From: JALCLA01 sp965653565
Lineage (GTDB): Bacteria; Pseudomonadota; Gammaproteobacteria; Xanthomonadales; Xanthomonadaceae
Assembly: GCA_965653565.1 (NCBI GenBank)
Contig: CBFHAI010000018.1
Span: 14,103-78,102 of the forward strand
DNA: 64,000 nt
Direction of reading: 5' to 3'
Shown piece by piece: positions 43,278 through 52,055 of the stretch. The position numbers and the translations under genes are program-made. Under the pieces are notes generated by a model. The model saw nothing but the letters and a program-made list of their open reading frames with translations. It ran no database searches and was not told where the DNA came from. How positions within the stretch are numbered: the stretch's first letter is position 1; the number at the start of each line of letters is the position of its first letter.

Positions 43278-44225
43278 TTATTCGGCTTCCCGGTCGAGCA
43301 ACGCGACCAGCGCGAAAATTTCTTTGATCTTGTCCACCGTATCGTTGATCAACAAGGTATTGGTGCGTTCGTCGTACGTCACGCTGCCACGTGGTGAAAG
43401 CCATCGTGAGCGGAGCTCCCGACCCTGCTTGCCGAGGCTTCCGAGGGCATCGGACTGCTCGGAGGCACCCATGATCAAAGCGGCGATCTCGTGCGCGTCC
43501 GCGTGCTTTACCTGGAAGTAGTCCGTCACCAACGCGGCTGCTTCGCCAGGATTCGCGAGGCAGCCGCAATAGCCTCGGCACTCAACCGCGGCCATCTCGG
43601 CCGCCGGCGCGACCCAGATCACGTCGCCATGGCGTCGCTGGCCAAGCTCCCTTGTCTCGAGCACGACTTCCAGCGCGCGAGTCCACGGCACGTTGACGAG
43701 TCGTAGCGACATGGTCCCCTGCACTGAGTCGTTGGCCACCAAATTGACATTGGCAACTTCCGCGATTCGTTGCAGCACTGAGCGAACGGGGGCGTCTGTG
43801 AAATTCAGGGTCAGGCGCGCGACATTGCTGTCCGACTTGACAGCTCTGGCGATCGGAAAATCGGTCCTGAGTGTGGGCAGTCCGATCACCGCTATCCGCG
43901 GAGCGATATCGATGACATCGAGCCGATAGTTCCGGCCGGGCGACAAAACGGGATGCGCGAAATCCGCGATGAAGCGACCGGGTGGCTTGCGTCGCCCGAT
44001 TTCGGCCTGGTCACCGAGCGTGATGAACACACGAGCTTCGCCATCCATATGACGAAATTCCACAGCTTCCGGAGGCCCCGACACCATTGGCGCAGGCGGC
44101 TCGTCGAGCGCGAACGCGCTGGCCCCAACTGCAGGAAACTGCGCGCCAAACGCGCCACTCGAAATGGCCACGGCCACGAGCCCAAGCATATGCCGAATGG
44201 CTTTGCTGGGCAGGTGGCGAACCAT
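43278..44225 (-). CDS. PilQ-like protein lacking the secretin channel
   Basis: About 315 residues. After a signal-like N-terminus (LGLVAVAISSGAFGA), residues about 55-120 resemble an AMIN domain (AVEFRHMDGEARVFITL, FIADFAHPVLSPGRNYRLDVIDIAPR). Then comes an STN-type domain (RLTLNFTDAPVRSVLQRIAEVANVN) and one secretin N-domain (VTDYFQVKHADAHEIAALI, VTYDERTNTLLINDTVDKI). This matches the periplasmic half of PilQ, but the gene stops before the secretin beta-barrel. No secretin fragment lies downstream. It may be a stand-alone periplasmic adaptor or a truncated paralogue. ATG 44225 versus 44276 is uncertain. Confidence 0.75.
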   Translation of the reverse strand: MVRHLPSKAIRHMLGLVAVAISSGAFGAQFPAVGASAFALDEPPAPMVSGPPEAVEFRHMDGEARVFITLGDQAEIGRRKPPGRFIADFAHPVLSPGRNYRLDVIDIAPRIAVIGLPTLRTDFPIARAVKSDSNVARLTLNFTDAPVRSVLQRIAEVANVNLVANDSVQGTMSLRLVNVPWTRALEVVLETRELGQRRHGDVIWVAPAAEMAAVECRGYCGCLANPGEAAALVTDYFQVKHADAHEIAALIMGASEQSDALGSLGKQGRELRSRWLSPRGSVTYDERTNTLLINDTVDKIKEIFALVALLDREAE

Positions 44226-44338
44226 CACGGCATCGGCCGCCTGGCATGCTGCAACGCTTTTGTCATTTGCTCCCACTGGCTGCTCTCGCGCACCGTATCG
44301 CTTACAGATAGAGAACTACGCACCCCCGGCGCGCGGCT

Positions 44339-44665
44339 TCAGTCTAGATAGGCGTACCTCAGGCTCGTGACATGGCTCGTCGCATCGATTGAACATATGT
44401 GCCGCGAGAAAGGAGTGAATCCCGTGAAGGTCACGGGCAGCCATCGCCCCCCTTCCCGAACATCACTCCATCGCGTCATCCGATCGTCCGCCCCCATCGA
44501 TCTGGCCTGCTCCAGCAGTGCATCGGCGTTCTGTCCTACTTGCACCGACCGGCAAAACTCGAGCGCAAGATTCTTCGCCCGGTGCTCCACATGGCCCACG
44601 TAGGCACCAAATGCCGTCACGCTGATCAGAGCTGCACCAGCGATTCGAACTATCGATTTGAGCAT
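44339..44665 (-). CDS. Small exported or anchored hypothetical protein
   Basis: 108 residues starting MLKSIVRIAGAALISVTAFGAYVG, a signal peptide or anchor, followed by a soluble part with two Cys (LEFCRSVQVG and HICSIDATSHVTS). I recognise no family. AAGGTGGG five bases before the ATG at 44665 decides the start over a GTG at 44674. It lies about 110 bp upstream of the PilQ-like gene on the same strand and may be co-transcribed with it. Confidence 0.6.
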   Translation of the reverse strand: MLKSIVRIAGAALISVTAFGAYVGHVEHRAKNLALEFCRSVQVGQNADALLEQARSMGADDRMTRWSDVREGGRWLPVTFTGFTPFSRHICSIDATSHVTSLRYAYLD

Positions 44666-45033
44666 GAGGCCCACCTTAGACGCGGCGCTTTTGTCCAGGA
44701 ATACGGAATTCTCGGCGCCGCGTTCGTGCGGCGATGTGATGCCCGTTGCAGTGGCTGTCGGCCCCGGTGCAGAAGCGCAGTATCCGGTAACCGGCCTGCA
44801 TCCGCGGCTCGCACGAAAAAGATCGATCGATCGCCCTGCCGCGCCTGGTTTCTCGTGCCGAATATGCGAGCCTACTCAAGTTCGAGGATGGCTGGCGGTG
44901 AGCAAGACCTACGTCGCGATATCCGCGGAGTGGCGAAGCGATATCCGCGAAGCCGACGACGACGTTGTCGCCGGTTTCCGCAACTGCGATCGTCGATCCG
45001 ACGATCGCTTCATTAGCGCACGGGCAATGAAAC
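44666..45033. other. 370-bp gap, no gene seen
   Basis: Between the small exported protein and the collagen-like gene, both on the minus strand. A GATCGATCGATCG run lies near 44820. No convincing open frame, hairpin or promoter was found. Confidence 0.35.
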
Positions 45034-46488
45034 TCAGCGCTCGAACGTCACCGATATCGCCGAAGGACTGCCACCGATCGAGTAACCCGTGACGGCCGGA
45101 TTGTTGGCGCTGTACGGATACACGGGTTCGTTCGGCACCGAGAACGTCACGCAGGTGTTGCCGGCATTGATGTCGCGATAGCTGACGGTGTTCTGCGTAG
45201 TGAGCGACGCGGCGTGGTCGACGTAGTACACCGACGAACCATTGCGGAAGATGCGGCCCGGCGCGCTTTGCGCGGCGGCGATGGTGGGATCGTGCGATGC
45301 ACCGCTGCTGCCTGTGCAGCCGGCGCCGGTGTAGGAAATCCACTGCGCACGCATCGCGCCGTTGGCGATGGTGACGTTGTAGTTCTGCGCGGTGAGGAAC
45401 ACGGCCTGCGAAAAGTTGCCGTCGATCATGGCGAAGTTGATAGACGGCGCGGCGATGCTGGTGCCGTTGATGCGCACCGTGAGGGTCGGCTGCGGGGTGA
45501 CGCAGCTCCACGTGGCGCCGTTGTATTGCAGCACGTTGCCGGCCACGCAGCCGGTGCGCAGCACGCTCAATGTGGTGCCGCCGGTAACTTCGAGGCCGGT
45601 GCCGATGGTGTAGTTGGTACCGGTGGCGCCCGTGGCACCGGTCGCGCCGGTTGCCCCGGTCGCGCCCGTCGGGCCGGGCACGACACTCGCATCGCCGGTG
45701 GGCCCGGTCGCGCCGGTCGGTCCGACGGCACCTGCGGGACCCGTGGGGCCCGTCGCGCCAGTCGGCCCGGCTACGGTGCTCGCCGCACCGGTGGCACCCG
45801 TCGGGCCGGTCGGGCCTGCAACGAAACTGTCTGCGCCGGTCGCGCCGGTCGATCCTGTTGCGCCGGTCGCGCCTGTGGGCCCGGCGACGATGCTGTCTGC
45901 ACCGGTCGCACCCGTGGCGCCGCTCGGTCCGACAGGGCCGATTGGCCCGATCGGACCGGGCACCGTGCTGTCCGCGCCGGGCGCACCGGTGGCGCCAGTT
46001 GCGCCCGTCGCACCGGCCGGTCCGATCGGACCAGGAATCGTGCTCGCATCACCGGTGGCGCCCGTAGCGCCGACGGGGCCGGCGGGACCGATCGGCCCAG
46101 CCACGATGCTGTCGGCGCCGGTCGCACCGGTCGCACCGGTCGCACCGGTCGCACCTGCGACGCCCGCGGGACCTGTCGCACCGGTGGGCCCGGTGGCACC
46201 CGTCGCACCGGTGATGGCACCGGCGGCGCACGGTCCGAGCGCGCCGGTGACGGCGCTGAAGCACAACATCGAGGCTTGCGCGGTAGCCGTCGGCACACCG
46301 GGAATCGTGATCATGCCGAGCGCATCGATGCGCAACCGATCCACGCTGTCGCCCGCATCGCGCACCACGAAACCACCGCCCGCCGGCGGCACCACGGTGA
46401 CATTCTGCGCGGCGCCTTCGCCCGCGCCGAGGGCCGCGACGATGGCGACAGCGAGCGCGCAACGCGACGCGTTGGAAATCACGATCAT
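45034..46488 (-). CDS. Exported collagen-like repeat protein
   Basis: 484 residues. A signal peptide (VAIVAALGAGEGAA) is followed by a short beta-rich head (VTVVPPAGGGFVVRDAGDSVDRLRID, like phage-tail/BclA-type heads). About 210 residues of Gly-X-Y triplets dominated by GATGAT and GPTGAT follow. The triplets are broken about seven times by a unit like GADSIVAGP, which shifts the Gly phase by one. A globular C-terminal domain of about 190 residues starts at TNYTIGTGLEV. Triple-helix formation and a surface or extracellular location are likely. The ATG at 46488 follows AGGGGAACC. Confidence 0.85.
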   Translation of the reverse strand: MIVISNASRCALAVAIVAALGAGEGAAQNVTVVPPAGGGFVVRDAGDSVDRLRIDALGMITIPGVPTATAQASMLCFSAVTGALGPCAAGAITGATGATGPTGATGPAGVAGATGATGATGATGADSIVAGPIGPAGPVGATGATGDASTIPGPIGPAGATGATGATGAPGADSTVPGPIGPIGPVGPSGATGATGADSIVAGPTGATGATGSTGATGADSFVAGPTGPTGATGAASTVAGPTGATGPTGPAGAVGPTGATGPTGDASVVPGPTGATGATGATGATGATGTNYTIGTGLEVTGGTTLSVLRTGCVAGNVLQYNGATWSCVTPQPTLTVRINGTSIAAPSINFAMIDGNFSQAVFLTAQNYNVTIANGAMRAQWISYTGAGCTGSSGASHDPTIAAAQSAPGRIFRNGSSVYYVDHAASLTTQNTVSYRDINAGNTCVTFSVPNEPVYPYSANNPAVTGYSIGGSPSAISVTFER

Positions 46489-46816
46489 GATGCGGTTCCC
46501 CTGGATTGGACGGGCGACGTGCAAGGCGTCACGAAAAGGCGGACGCTGCAGAAATCATCATCCCCGTTCGGCATCCGGCCCCCTGCCGTGTGCTCCGGGC
46601 GACCTTAGCACGCTGGCGCAGTTCTATATGTGACCTTTGATTTCGTCCTGTCGCGAATGCCGGTAGCGGTGATGCCGACTCCCGGCGGCCCTGGCGAGGC
46701 CGCCTCGTCATCGCATTGCATCACTGCCGAACGCAGACGTTGCCAAATTCTTTCGCGCCCCTGTGCACGTCATCGAATTCGTCGCTTGGTTCGGAATTCG
46801 CGTGCATGCGCCCTCG
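46489..46816. other. 330-bp gap, no gene seen
   Basis: Upstream region of the collagen-like gene and downstream end of the beta-helix gene (both minus). No protein-like frame. The collagen-like gene's promoter should lie at its left side. Confidence 0.35.
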
Positions 46817-47899
46817 TTACTCGAAGCCATTCCTGAACACCGCGAAATTCGATTCGTAGGCACCGATATCCGGTGCCTGTCCGAGCACGCGCGTCTGGAA
46901 TACGAGGTCGTGCGATGCCGCGTCGTCGGGCGACAGCGGTGCGCCGGCGTCGATCAGCGGGGAGTCGGCGGCGAGGCGGTAATCGTTCATCGATCGGAAG
47001 CCCGGATTGCCGATCTTCTCGCCGGTGTCGGTGGTCAGGCCGCCGGGGGCGGCGCCGTAGGCGTTGTTGAAGCCGATGACACCTGTCGAATTGATTGCCG
47101 CGAAGACATCGTTGTCGATGGCGTTCGCCGTATTCGATGCGAAGGCGTTGTTGCGCAGTTCGATGGTGCCGGCCGGTGTCGGCGAGCCGCTGACGAAGAG
47201 ACCTGCGCCGCCGTTGGCGAGGCTACTGGCGTTGTCGACCACGGTGTTGTTGATCAGATAAGTGATGGCACCGGCGGTGTTGCTCTGCAGCGCGATTCCG
47301 GCGCCGCGGTCGGCGGTGTTGAGTGCGACCAGGCTGTTGCGCAGCGTGAACTTCGCCGCGGCGAAATTTCTCACGCGCAATCCGCCGCCCGTGCCCCCGC
47401 CGCCGCCGTTGGAGCAGCCGACGATGCGCAACCGGTCGAACAGAACCGTGGGCGAGCCTTGATCGAAGTAGACGTTAAGACAACCGGCCGCACCGTTGGA
47501 ACTCACGCCGCCGGTGAAAGTGATGTTGCTCATTTCACCGGTCGCCGTGGTGAGGCTGTCGTCGTGCTCGAACGACATCACGAAGCCATCGTTGACGCCA
47601 TCGAGCACGGTGAGCGCCGCGTTCGGCGTCTGCACCGTGCATTCGCCCGCCGCACCGGTCCAGCCGCCGCTGATGCGCAGCGCATAAGCCTGGCGCAGAT
47701 ACGCGTAGAACGCGTCACCGCCCGTCTGATAAGTACCTACCTTGATGCGGACGGTGAGATCGTCGTTCACCGCCATCGTCAGCGCGCTGCGCAGCTCCGC
47801 CGAGTTGGCGACGCAGCGCGTGGTTTCGGCGTGCCCGTTCGCTGCGGCGAGGCCCAAGGCAACGGCGACAGCGGTATGCGCAATGGTCGGGAGTTTCAT
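46817..47899 (-). CDS. Exported parallel beta-helix protein with choice-of-anchor Q region and GFE tail
   Basis: 360 residues with a signal peptide (AVAVALGLAAANGHA). The middle shows right-handed beta-helix rungs (MSNITFTGG, FDRLRIVGCSN, FTLRNSLVALN, TYLINNTVVDN, IELRNNAFASN), as in pectate-lyase-like folds. Near the end YRLAADSPLIDAGAPL and PDIGAYE form the choice-of-anchor Q signature, which in other bacteria precedes a C-terminal sorting signal. Here the protein instead ends NFAVFRNGFE. AAGGACACC precedes the ATG at 47899. Surface or secreted; substrate unknown. Confidence 0.82.
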   Translation of the reverse strand: MKLPTIAHTAVAVALGLAAANGHAETTRCVANSAELRSALTMAVNDDLTVRIKVGTYQTGGDAFYAYLRQAYALRISGGWTGAAGECTVQTPNAALTVLDGVNDGFVMSFEHDDSLTTATGEMSNITFTGGVSSNGAAGCLNVYFDQGSPTVLFDRLRIVGCSNGGGGGTGGGLRVRNFAAAKFTLRNSLVALNTADRGAGIALQSNTAGAITYLINNTVVDNASSLANGGAGLFVSGSPTPAGTIELRNNAFASNTANAIDNDVFAAINSTGVIGFNNAYGAAPGGLTTDTGEKIGNPGFRSMNDYRLAADSPLIDAGAPLSPDDAASHDLVFQTRVLGQAPDIGAYESNFAVFRNGFE

Positions 47900-48141
47900 G
47901 TCGGTGTCCTTGGTCTGAGCGCGAGTTCCTGTGCGCATCAAGGAACGTCATTGCCTGCGAATCCGGACGCCTGGTCTTCGTATCGACGGGGCGATGCCGA
48001 GCACGAGTGGGCGACCGACGCGCGGCGCATCGATCCAGAGCGCTTCTGTGCTGCGCGCAGTTCAAAAATGCGCATCGACAATGCGATCATCGCCACGGGG
48101 ACCTCGAGGCCCCGCCGAAGCATCGACACGGGAGGAGCGAG

Positions 48142-51100
48142 ATGCGGCGTTTTGAGTTTTCCGAAGGCAATTCCAACAAGTTCTGGGAAATCGAACGGGA
48201 CGGGGCGGATCTGAATATCCGGTGGGGCCGGATCGGGACGCAGGGACAGAGCCAGACCAAGACCTTCGCCGACGATGCCAAGGCCACGGCGGCGATGACC
48301 AAACTGGTCGACGAGAAGGTCGGCAAGGGCTATGCCGAAGCCGGCGCCATTGCAGGAACGATCGGTAAAACGGCCGCGAAAGCGAAAGCGCCGGTCGACG
48401 CGAGCGCAGAGGCGCCGACCGCCAACGCCCCGGAAATGACGATTGAAACACCGTCGGCCGCAAGCGAGCCGACGCTCGTCATTGCTTCGGGCAACGACCC
48501 GCAGATCGCGCCGTGGCTCGCAGCGGGCGAGCCGTTCGACCCGGGCGTCGAACTTCGCAACCTGGCCTTGCCGTCGCGCCGATTTCCTGCGGCGCTGAAA
48601 CCCGCCGGCGATATGCCGGCGGTGCTCAAGTCGATCGGCGCAGTACTGGCGCAGCATTGCAACGTCGATGGAAAAGAAACCGACGAAGCACTGCTTCCCA
48701 CCTTGCAACTGGCGTGGCAGCGCATTCACAACCCGCCGAGCAAAGCTTGCCCGGACACCGATGCGGCGATGATCGCGCTGGTGTTGGCCGCCGCGGGAAA
48801 CTGTTATGGCGTGGCGATCGATGCGTCGGCCCTGGTCGATGCACTGGTCGCCCGCGACGGCTTGCCCGCCGCGGTGGAACTGCTGATGCAGCTGCAACAC
48901 GACTTCCACGTGATCTTCGAATGGCGCGGCATGAACGACAAGCGCGGCGTCGGTCTGCGCGAAACCGTCTACGGACCGCTTGCATCGCGTTGGGGTTGCC
49001 CGGTAGGCGACGGCGAGTGGGCCTTCCGCCGCCACCTGGCGGCGGCCGATGCCGCGGTGTATGCCGAGTGCGTCGAAACGATGCGCGCGGCGCTGCCGTC
49101 GTTGCATCCGTCGCGCCAGGTGACGATGGCGATGCTGCTGCCGGACGAACCGGCGCTATCGAACGCGCTCGCGATCGCGCTCGCCGGCCCCAATGCGCCG
49201 AGCGAACTGCATTGGTTGCAACTGACGGCGACCGACCCGAATGCACTGTCCGCAATACGCCGCACCAAGCTCGATGGCTATTCGTCGCAGTTGCTCGACA
49301 ACGCGGTGATGGTGGCGACGCTGTTGCAGGAACGCGGCATGGACGCGCTCGACCTGCTGCTCGCGCGTGCCGACGGCGAAGTGGCGGGAACCGCACTCGC
49401 GGCCTTCGGCGTGCCCGACGCGATCGACGGCCTGGCGCGCGTGGCGAGCGCCAGCAAGGGCGGGCTGCTGCGCCTGGCGGCGGCGGTGAAGCGCTGGCCG
49501 CTGGCGTCGATCGTCGCCTTGTCGAAACTCGCCGCCGGTGGCAGCAAGGAAGGCACGATGCTGATGCCGACGTTGAGCGCCTTGCTGGTCGCGCATGCGA
49601 ACGCGCTGCCGGCGCTGCGTCCGTGGCTCGGATCGGCGGCCGAAGCCGTGGTCGACAAAATGCTCAAGCAATTGTCCGGGCCCGTCGACGTTGCGGCCTT
49701 GGGTGATTTGCCGACTGTGTTGTCGAAGCCACCCTGGCTGGCGGCGCGCAAGAAATCGGCGGCCGATTCGGTGCCGGGTCTCGATCCGCTGCCGTTGGCG
49801 TCGATCGAGAACTGGACGCCCGGCGAACGCGAACAGGCGATGAGCCTCAACAAATGGCAGCAGGAGCGTTATCCGAAGGCGCGCAACGATCCGAAGGCGA
49901 TGGCGCAGGAATTGGGATTCTGCAATCAGCGCGGCCAGCGCGGTTCGTTCTGCGAACCTGCGATCGAAGCGATCGGCAAGCACGATGCGGCCGCGCTGAT
50001 CGAGCTGTGGCGACGCAAACAGCAAGCCGCCAAGGCCGCCGGTTACAGCTACGAAACGCTGAATGCGGCCGCCATCGCGCAGTTGCCGGACGAGATGGCC
50101 ATCGCGACCTGGAACGCGCTGGCCGGCGAAAGCGACAACGACTGGGAAGTCGAACACATCGTCGCCAAACATGGCCTGCGCGTGCTGCCCGGACTGGTGA
50201 CGGTGGTGAGTCGACGCCCGACCGAGCATCTGGCGCTGGCGTTGAATTTCGGCGTCGTCGATTTTGCCGCGTCGATGGCGCGCGCATTCGCCAAGCTCAA
50301 AACGCTGCGCGACACCGGACGGCAATGGCTGTTGAAATTTCCCGAACACGCGGCCTGCGGCCTGGTCGCCGCGGCCGTCGGCAAGCCCGGCGAAGCGCGC
50401 GATTGCGCCGGCATCGCGTTGCGCCTGCTGGCGAGCGAAGGTCATGAAGGCTTGCTGCTCGAAGTGGCCGGCCGCTATCGCAAACCCGACGTCGTCGCCG
50501 CGGTGCAGGCCGTGCTCGCCGAAGATCCGCTCGACCGATTCCCGAGCCGGCGTGCTGCACTGCCCGGCTTCTGGCAGCCGCGCGCGTGGCACCGTCCGGT
50601 ACTCGCGGCCGGCGCCGGTGCGGGCAAGGCGCTGCCCGACGAAGCGCTCGATCCGCTCGGCACCATGCTCGCCTTCCCCACCACCGAAGGCATTTATCCG
50701 GGCCTCGAACAGGTACGCGATGCCTGCACGCGCGAGTCGCTGGCGAATTTCGCGTGGGATTGTTTCGCCGCCTGGTTGAACGCCGGCGCACCGTCGAAGG
50801 AAGGCTGGGCCTTGACCGCGCTCGGACTGTTCGGCAACGACGACACCGCGCGCAAACTCACCGTCTATATTCGCGTATGGCCCGGCGAAGCCTCGCATGC
50901 GCGCGCGGTGACCGGCCTCGACGTGCTCGCGGCGATCGGCACCGATGTCGCCCTGATGCTGCTCAACGGCATCGCGCAGAAAGTGAAGTTCAAAGGCCTG
51001 CAGGACAAGGCGCGCGAAAAGATCGAACAGATCGCGCAGGCGCGCGGCTTCACCACCGAGGAACTCGAAGATCGCCTGGCGCCGGATCTGGGGCTCGACG

Positions 51101-52035
51101 AGCACGGCACGATGCTGCTCGATTTCGGCCCGCGCAGTTTCCGCGTCGGCTTCGACGAAGCCCTCAAACCTTACGTGCGCGATGCCGACGGTGCGCGCCT
51201 GCCCGATCTGCCGAAGCCGAAAAAAACCGACGACGCCGAACGGTCGAAAGACGCCGTCGAACGTTTCAAGCTGCTCAAGAAAGACGTGCGCACCATCGCC
51301 AGCCAGCAAGTGCTGCGGCTCGAAATGGCGATGTGCAGCCGGCGCCGCTGGCAGGCGGAGATGTTCCACACCTTCCTGGCCGGTCATCCGCTGGTGCGGC
51401 ATCTGGTGCAGCGGCTGGCATGGGGCGTGTACGAAGTCGACGCGCGCGACGGCCATGGCAGCTACGGCGGCAAGTTGACCTCGTGTTTCCGCGTCGCCGA
51501 AGACGGCACCTTCACCGACGCGCACGACGACGCCTTCGAAATTCCGCATGGCGACAATCTGCGCATCGGCATTCCGCACGCGCTCGAACTGCCGGCCGAC
51601 ACCGCCGCCGCCTTCGCGCAATTGTTCGCCGACTACGAATTGCTGCAACCGTTCGCGCAACTCGGCCGCGACACGCATGTGCTCGCGCCGGACGAACGAT
51701 CGCAGACGAAACTTGCGCGCTGGAAAGGTTCGAAAGTGCCGACCGGCCGCGTGCTGGGGCTGGTCAACAAGGGCTGGCGCCGCGGCCAGGCGCAGGATGG
51801 CGGCGGCATCTGGTATTTCAGCAAGCCGCTCGGCCGCGACAAGGTGATCGAACTGAGCTTCGAACCGGGCATCATCGTCGGCATGGTGGACGAATATCCG
51901 GAACAGACCCTGCTCGAAGTGCAGGTCGGCAAGCCGTCGAGTTGGGGCGATATGCAGAATGCCGAACCGATTTCGCTGCTCGATCCGATCTCCGCCAGCG
52001 AACTGATTCGCGACCTCGAAAGCCTGCGCGCCTGA
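48142..52035 (+). CDS. WGR-domain plus DUF4132 protein (MolR/YehI-like)
   Basis: 1297 residues. The N-terminal WGR domain (MRRFEFSEGNSNKFWEIE, LNIRWGRIGTQGQ, about residues 1-75) is a nucleic-acid-binding module also found in PARPs. A low-complexity linker is followed by a long helical region with HEAT-like repeats. The C-terminal DUF4132 (about residues 1050-1290) has RLEMAMCSRRRWQAEMFHTFLAGHPLVRHLVQRL, TSCFRVAEDGTFTD and WYFSKPLGRDKVIELSFEPG. E. coli YehI (MolR) has this layout. It heads a five-gene + strand operon; GGGAGGAG before the ATG is a strong ribosome site. Molecular function unknown; it may be the sensor or target-recognition part of the system. Confidence 0.88.
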   Translation: MRRFEFSEGNSNKFWEIERDGADLNIRWGRIGTQGQSQTKTFADDAKATAAMTKLVDEKVGKGYAEAGAIAGTIGKTAAKAKAPVDASAEAPTANAPEMTIETPSAASEPTLVIASGNDPQIAPWLAAGEPFDPGVELRNLALPSRRFPAALKPAGDMPAVLKSIGAVLAQHCNVDGKETDEALLPTLQLAWQRIHNPPSKACPDTDAAMIALVLAAAGNCYGVAIDASALVDALVARDGLPAAVELLMQLQHDFHVIFEWRGMNDKRGVGLRETVYGPLASRWGCPVGDGEWAFRRHLAAADAAVYAECVETMRAALPSLHPSRQVTMAMLLPDEPALSNALAIALAGPNAPSELHWLQLTATDPNALSAIRRTKLDGYSSQLLDNAVMVATLLQERGMDALDLLLARADGEVAGTALAAFGVPDAIDGLARVASASKGGLLRLAAAVKRWPLASIVALSKLAAGGSKEGTMLMPTLSALLVAHANALPALRPWLGSAAEAVVDKMLKQLSGPVDVAALGDLPTVLSKPPWLAARKKSAADSVPGLDPLPLASIENWTPGEREQAMSLNKWQQERYPKARNDPKAMAQELGFCNQRGQRGSFCEPAIEAIGKHDAAALIELWRRKQQAAKAAGYSYETLNAAAIAQLPDEMAIATWNALAGESDNDWEVEHIVAKHGLRVLPGLVTVVSRRPTEHLALALNFGVVDFAASMARAFAKLKTLRDTGRQWLLKFPEHAACGLVAAAVGKPGEARDCAGIALRLLASEGHEGLLLEVAGRYRKPDVVAAVQAVLAEDPLDRFPSRRAALPGFWQPRAWHRPVLAAGAGAGKALPDEALDPLGTMLAFPTTEGIYPGLEQVRDACTRESLANFAWDCFAAWLNAGAPSKEGWALTALGLFGNDDTARKLTVYIRVWPGEASHARAVTGLDVLAAIGTDVALMLLNGIAQKVKFKGLQDKAREKIEQIAQARGFTTEELEDRLAPDLGLDEHGTMLLDFGPRSFRVGFDEALKPYVRDADGARLPDLPKPKKTDDAERSKDAVERFKLLKKDVRTIASQQVLRLEMAMCSRRRWQAEMFHTFLAGHPLVRHLVQRLAWGVYEVDARDGHGSYGGKLTSCFRVAEDGTFTDAHDDAFEIPHGDNLRIGIPHALELPADTAAAFAQLFADYELLQPFAQLGRDTHVLAPDERSQTKLARWKGSKVPTGRVLGLVNKGWRRGQAQDGGGIWYFSKPLGRDKVIELSFEPGIIVGMVDEYPEQTLLEVQVGKPSSWGDMQNAEPISLLDPISASELIRDLESLRA

Positions 52036-52055
52036 CTCCGGAAATTCACGACCTC

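Noticed and set aside
44666..45033. Overlapping open frames on both strands between the small exported protein and the collagen-like gene
   Set aside because: None has a ribosome site, signal peptide or recognisable motif, and they conflict with each other.
45614..46633. Long + strand open frame rich in Val-Ala-Pro opposite the collagen-like gene
   Set aside because: It is the antisense reading of the Gly-Ala-Thr codon repeats; it has no signal or domain, and the minus-strand frame has signal peptide, ribosome site and globular domain.
25700..47000. GFE tails as PEP-CTERM or GlyGly-CTERM sorting signals
   Set aside because: Those signals need a hydrophobic segment and basic end after the motif; the GFE tails stop within a few residues.
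49156..51678. 840-codon minus-strand open frame inside the WGR/DUF4132 gene
   Set aside because: Antisense shadow; the plus-strand protein is recognisable throughout.
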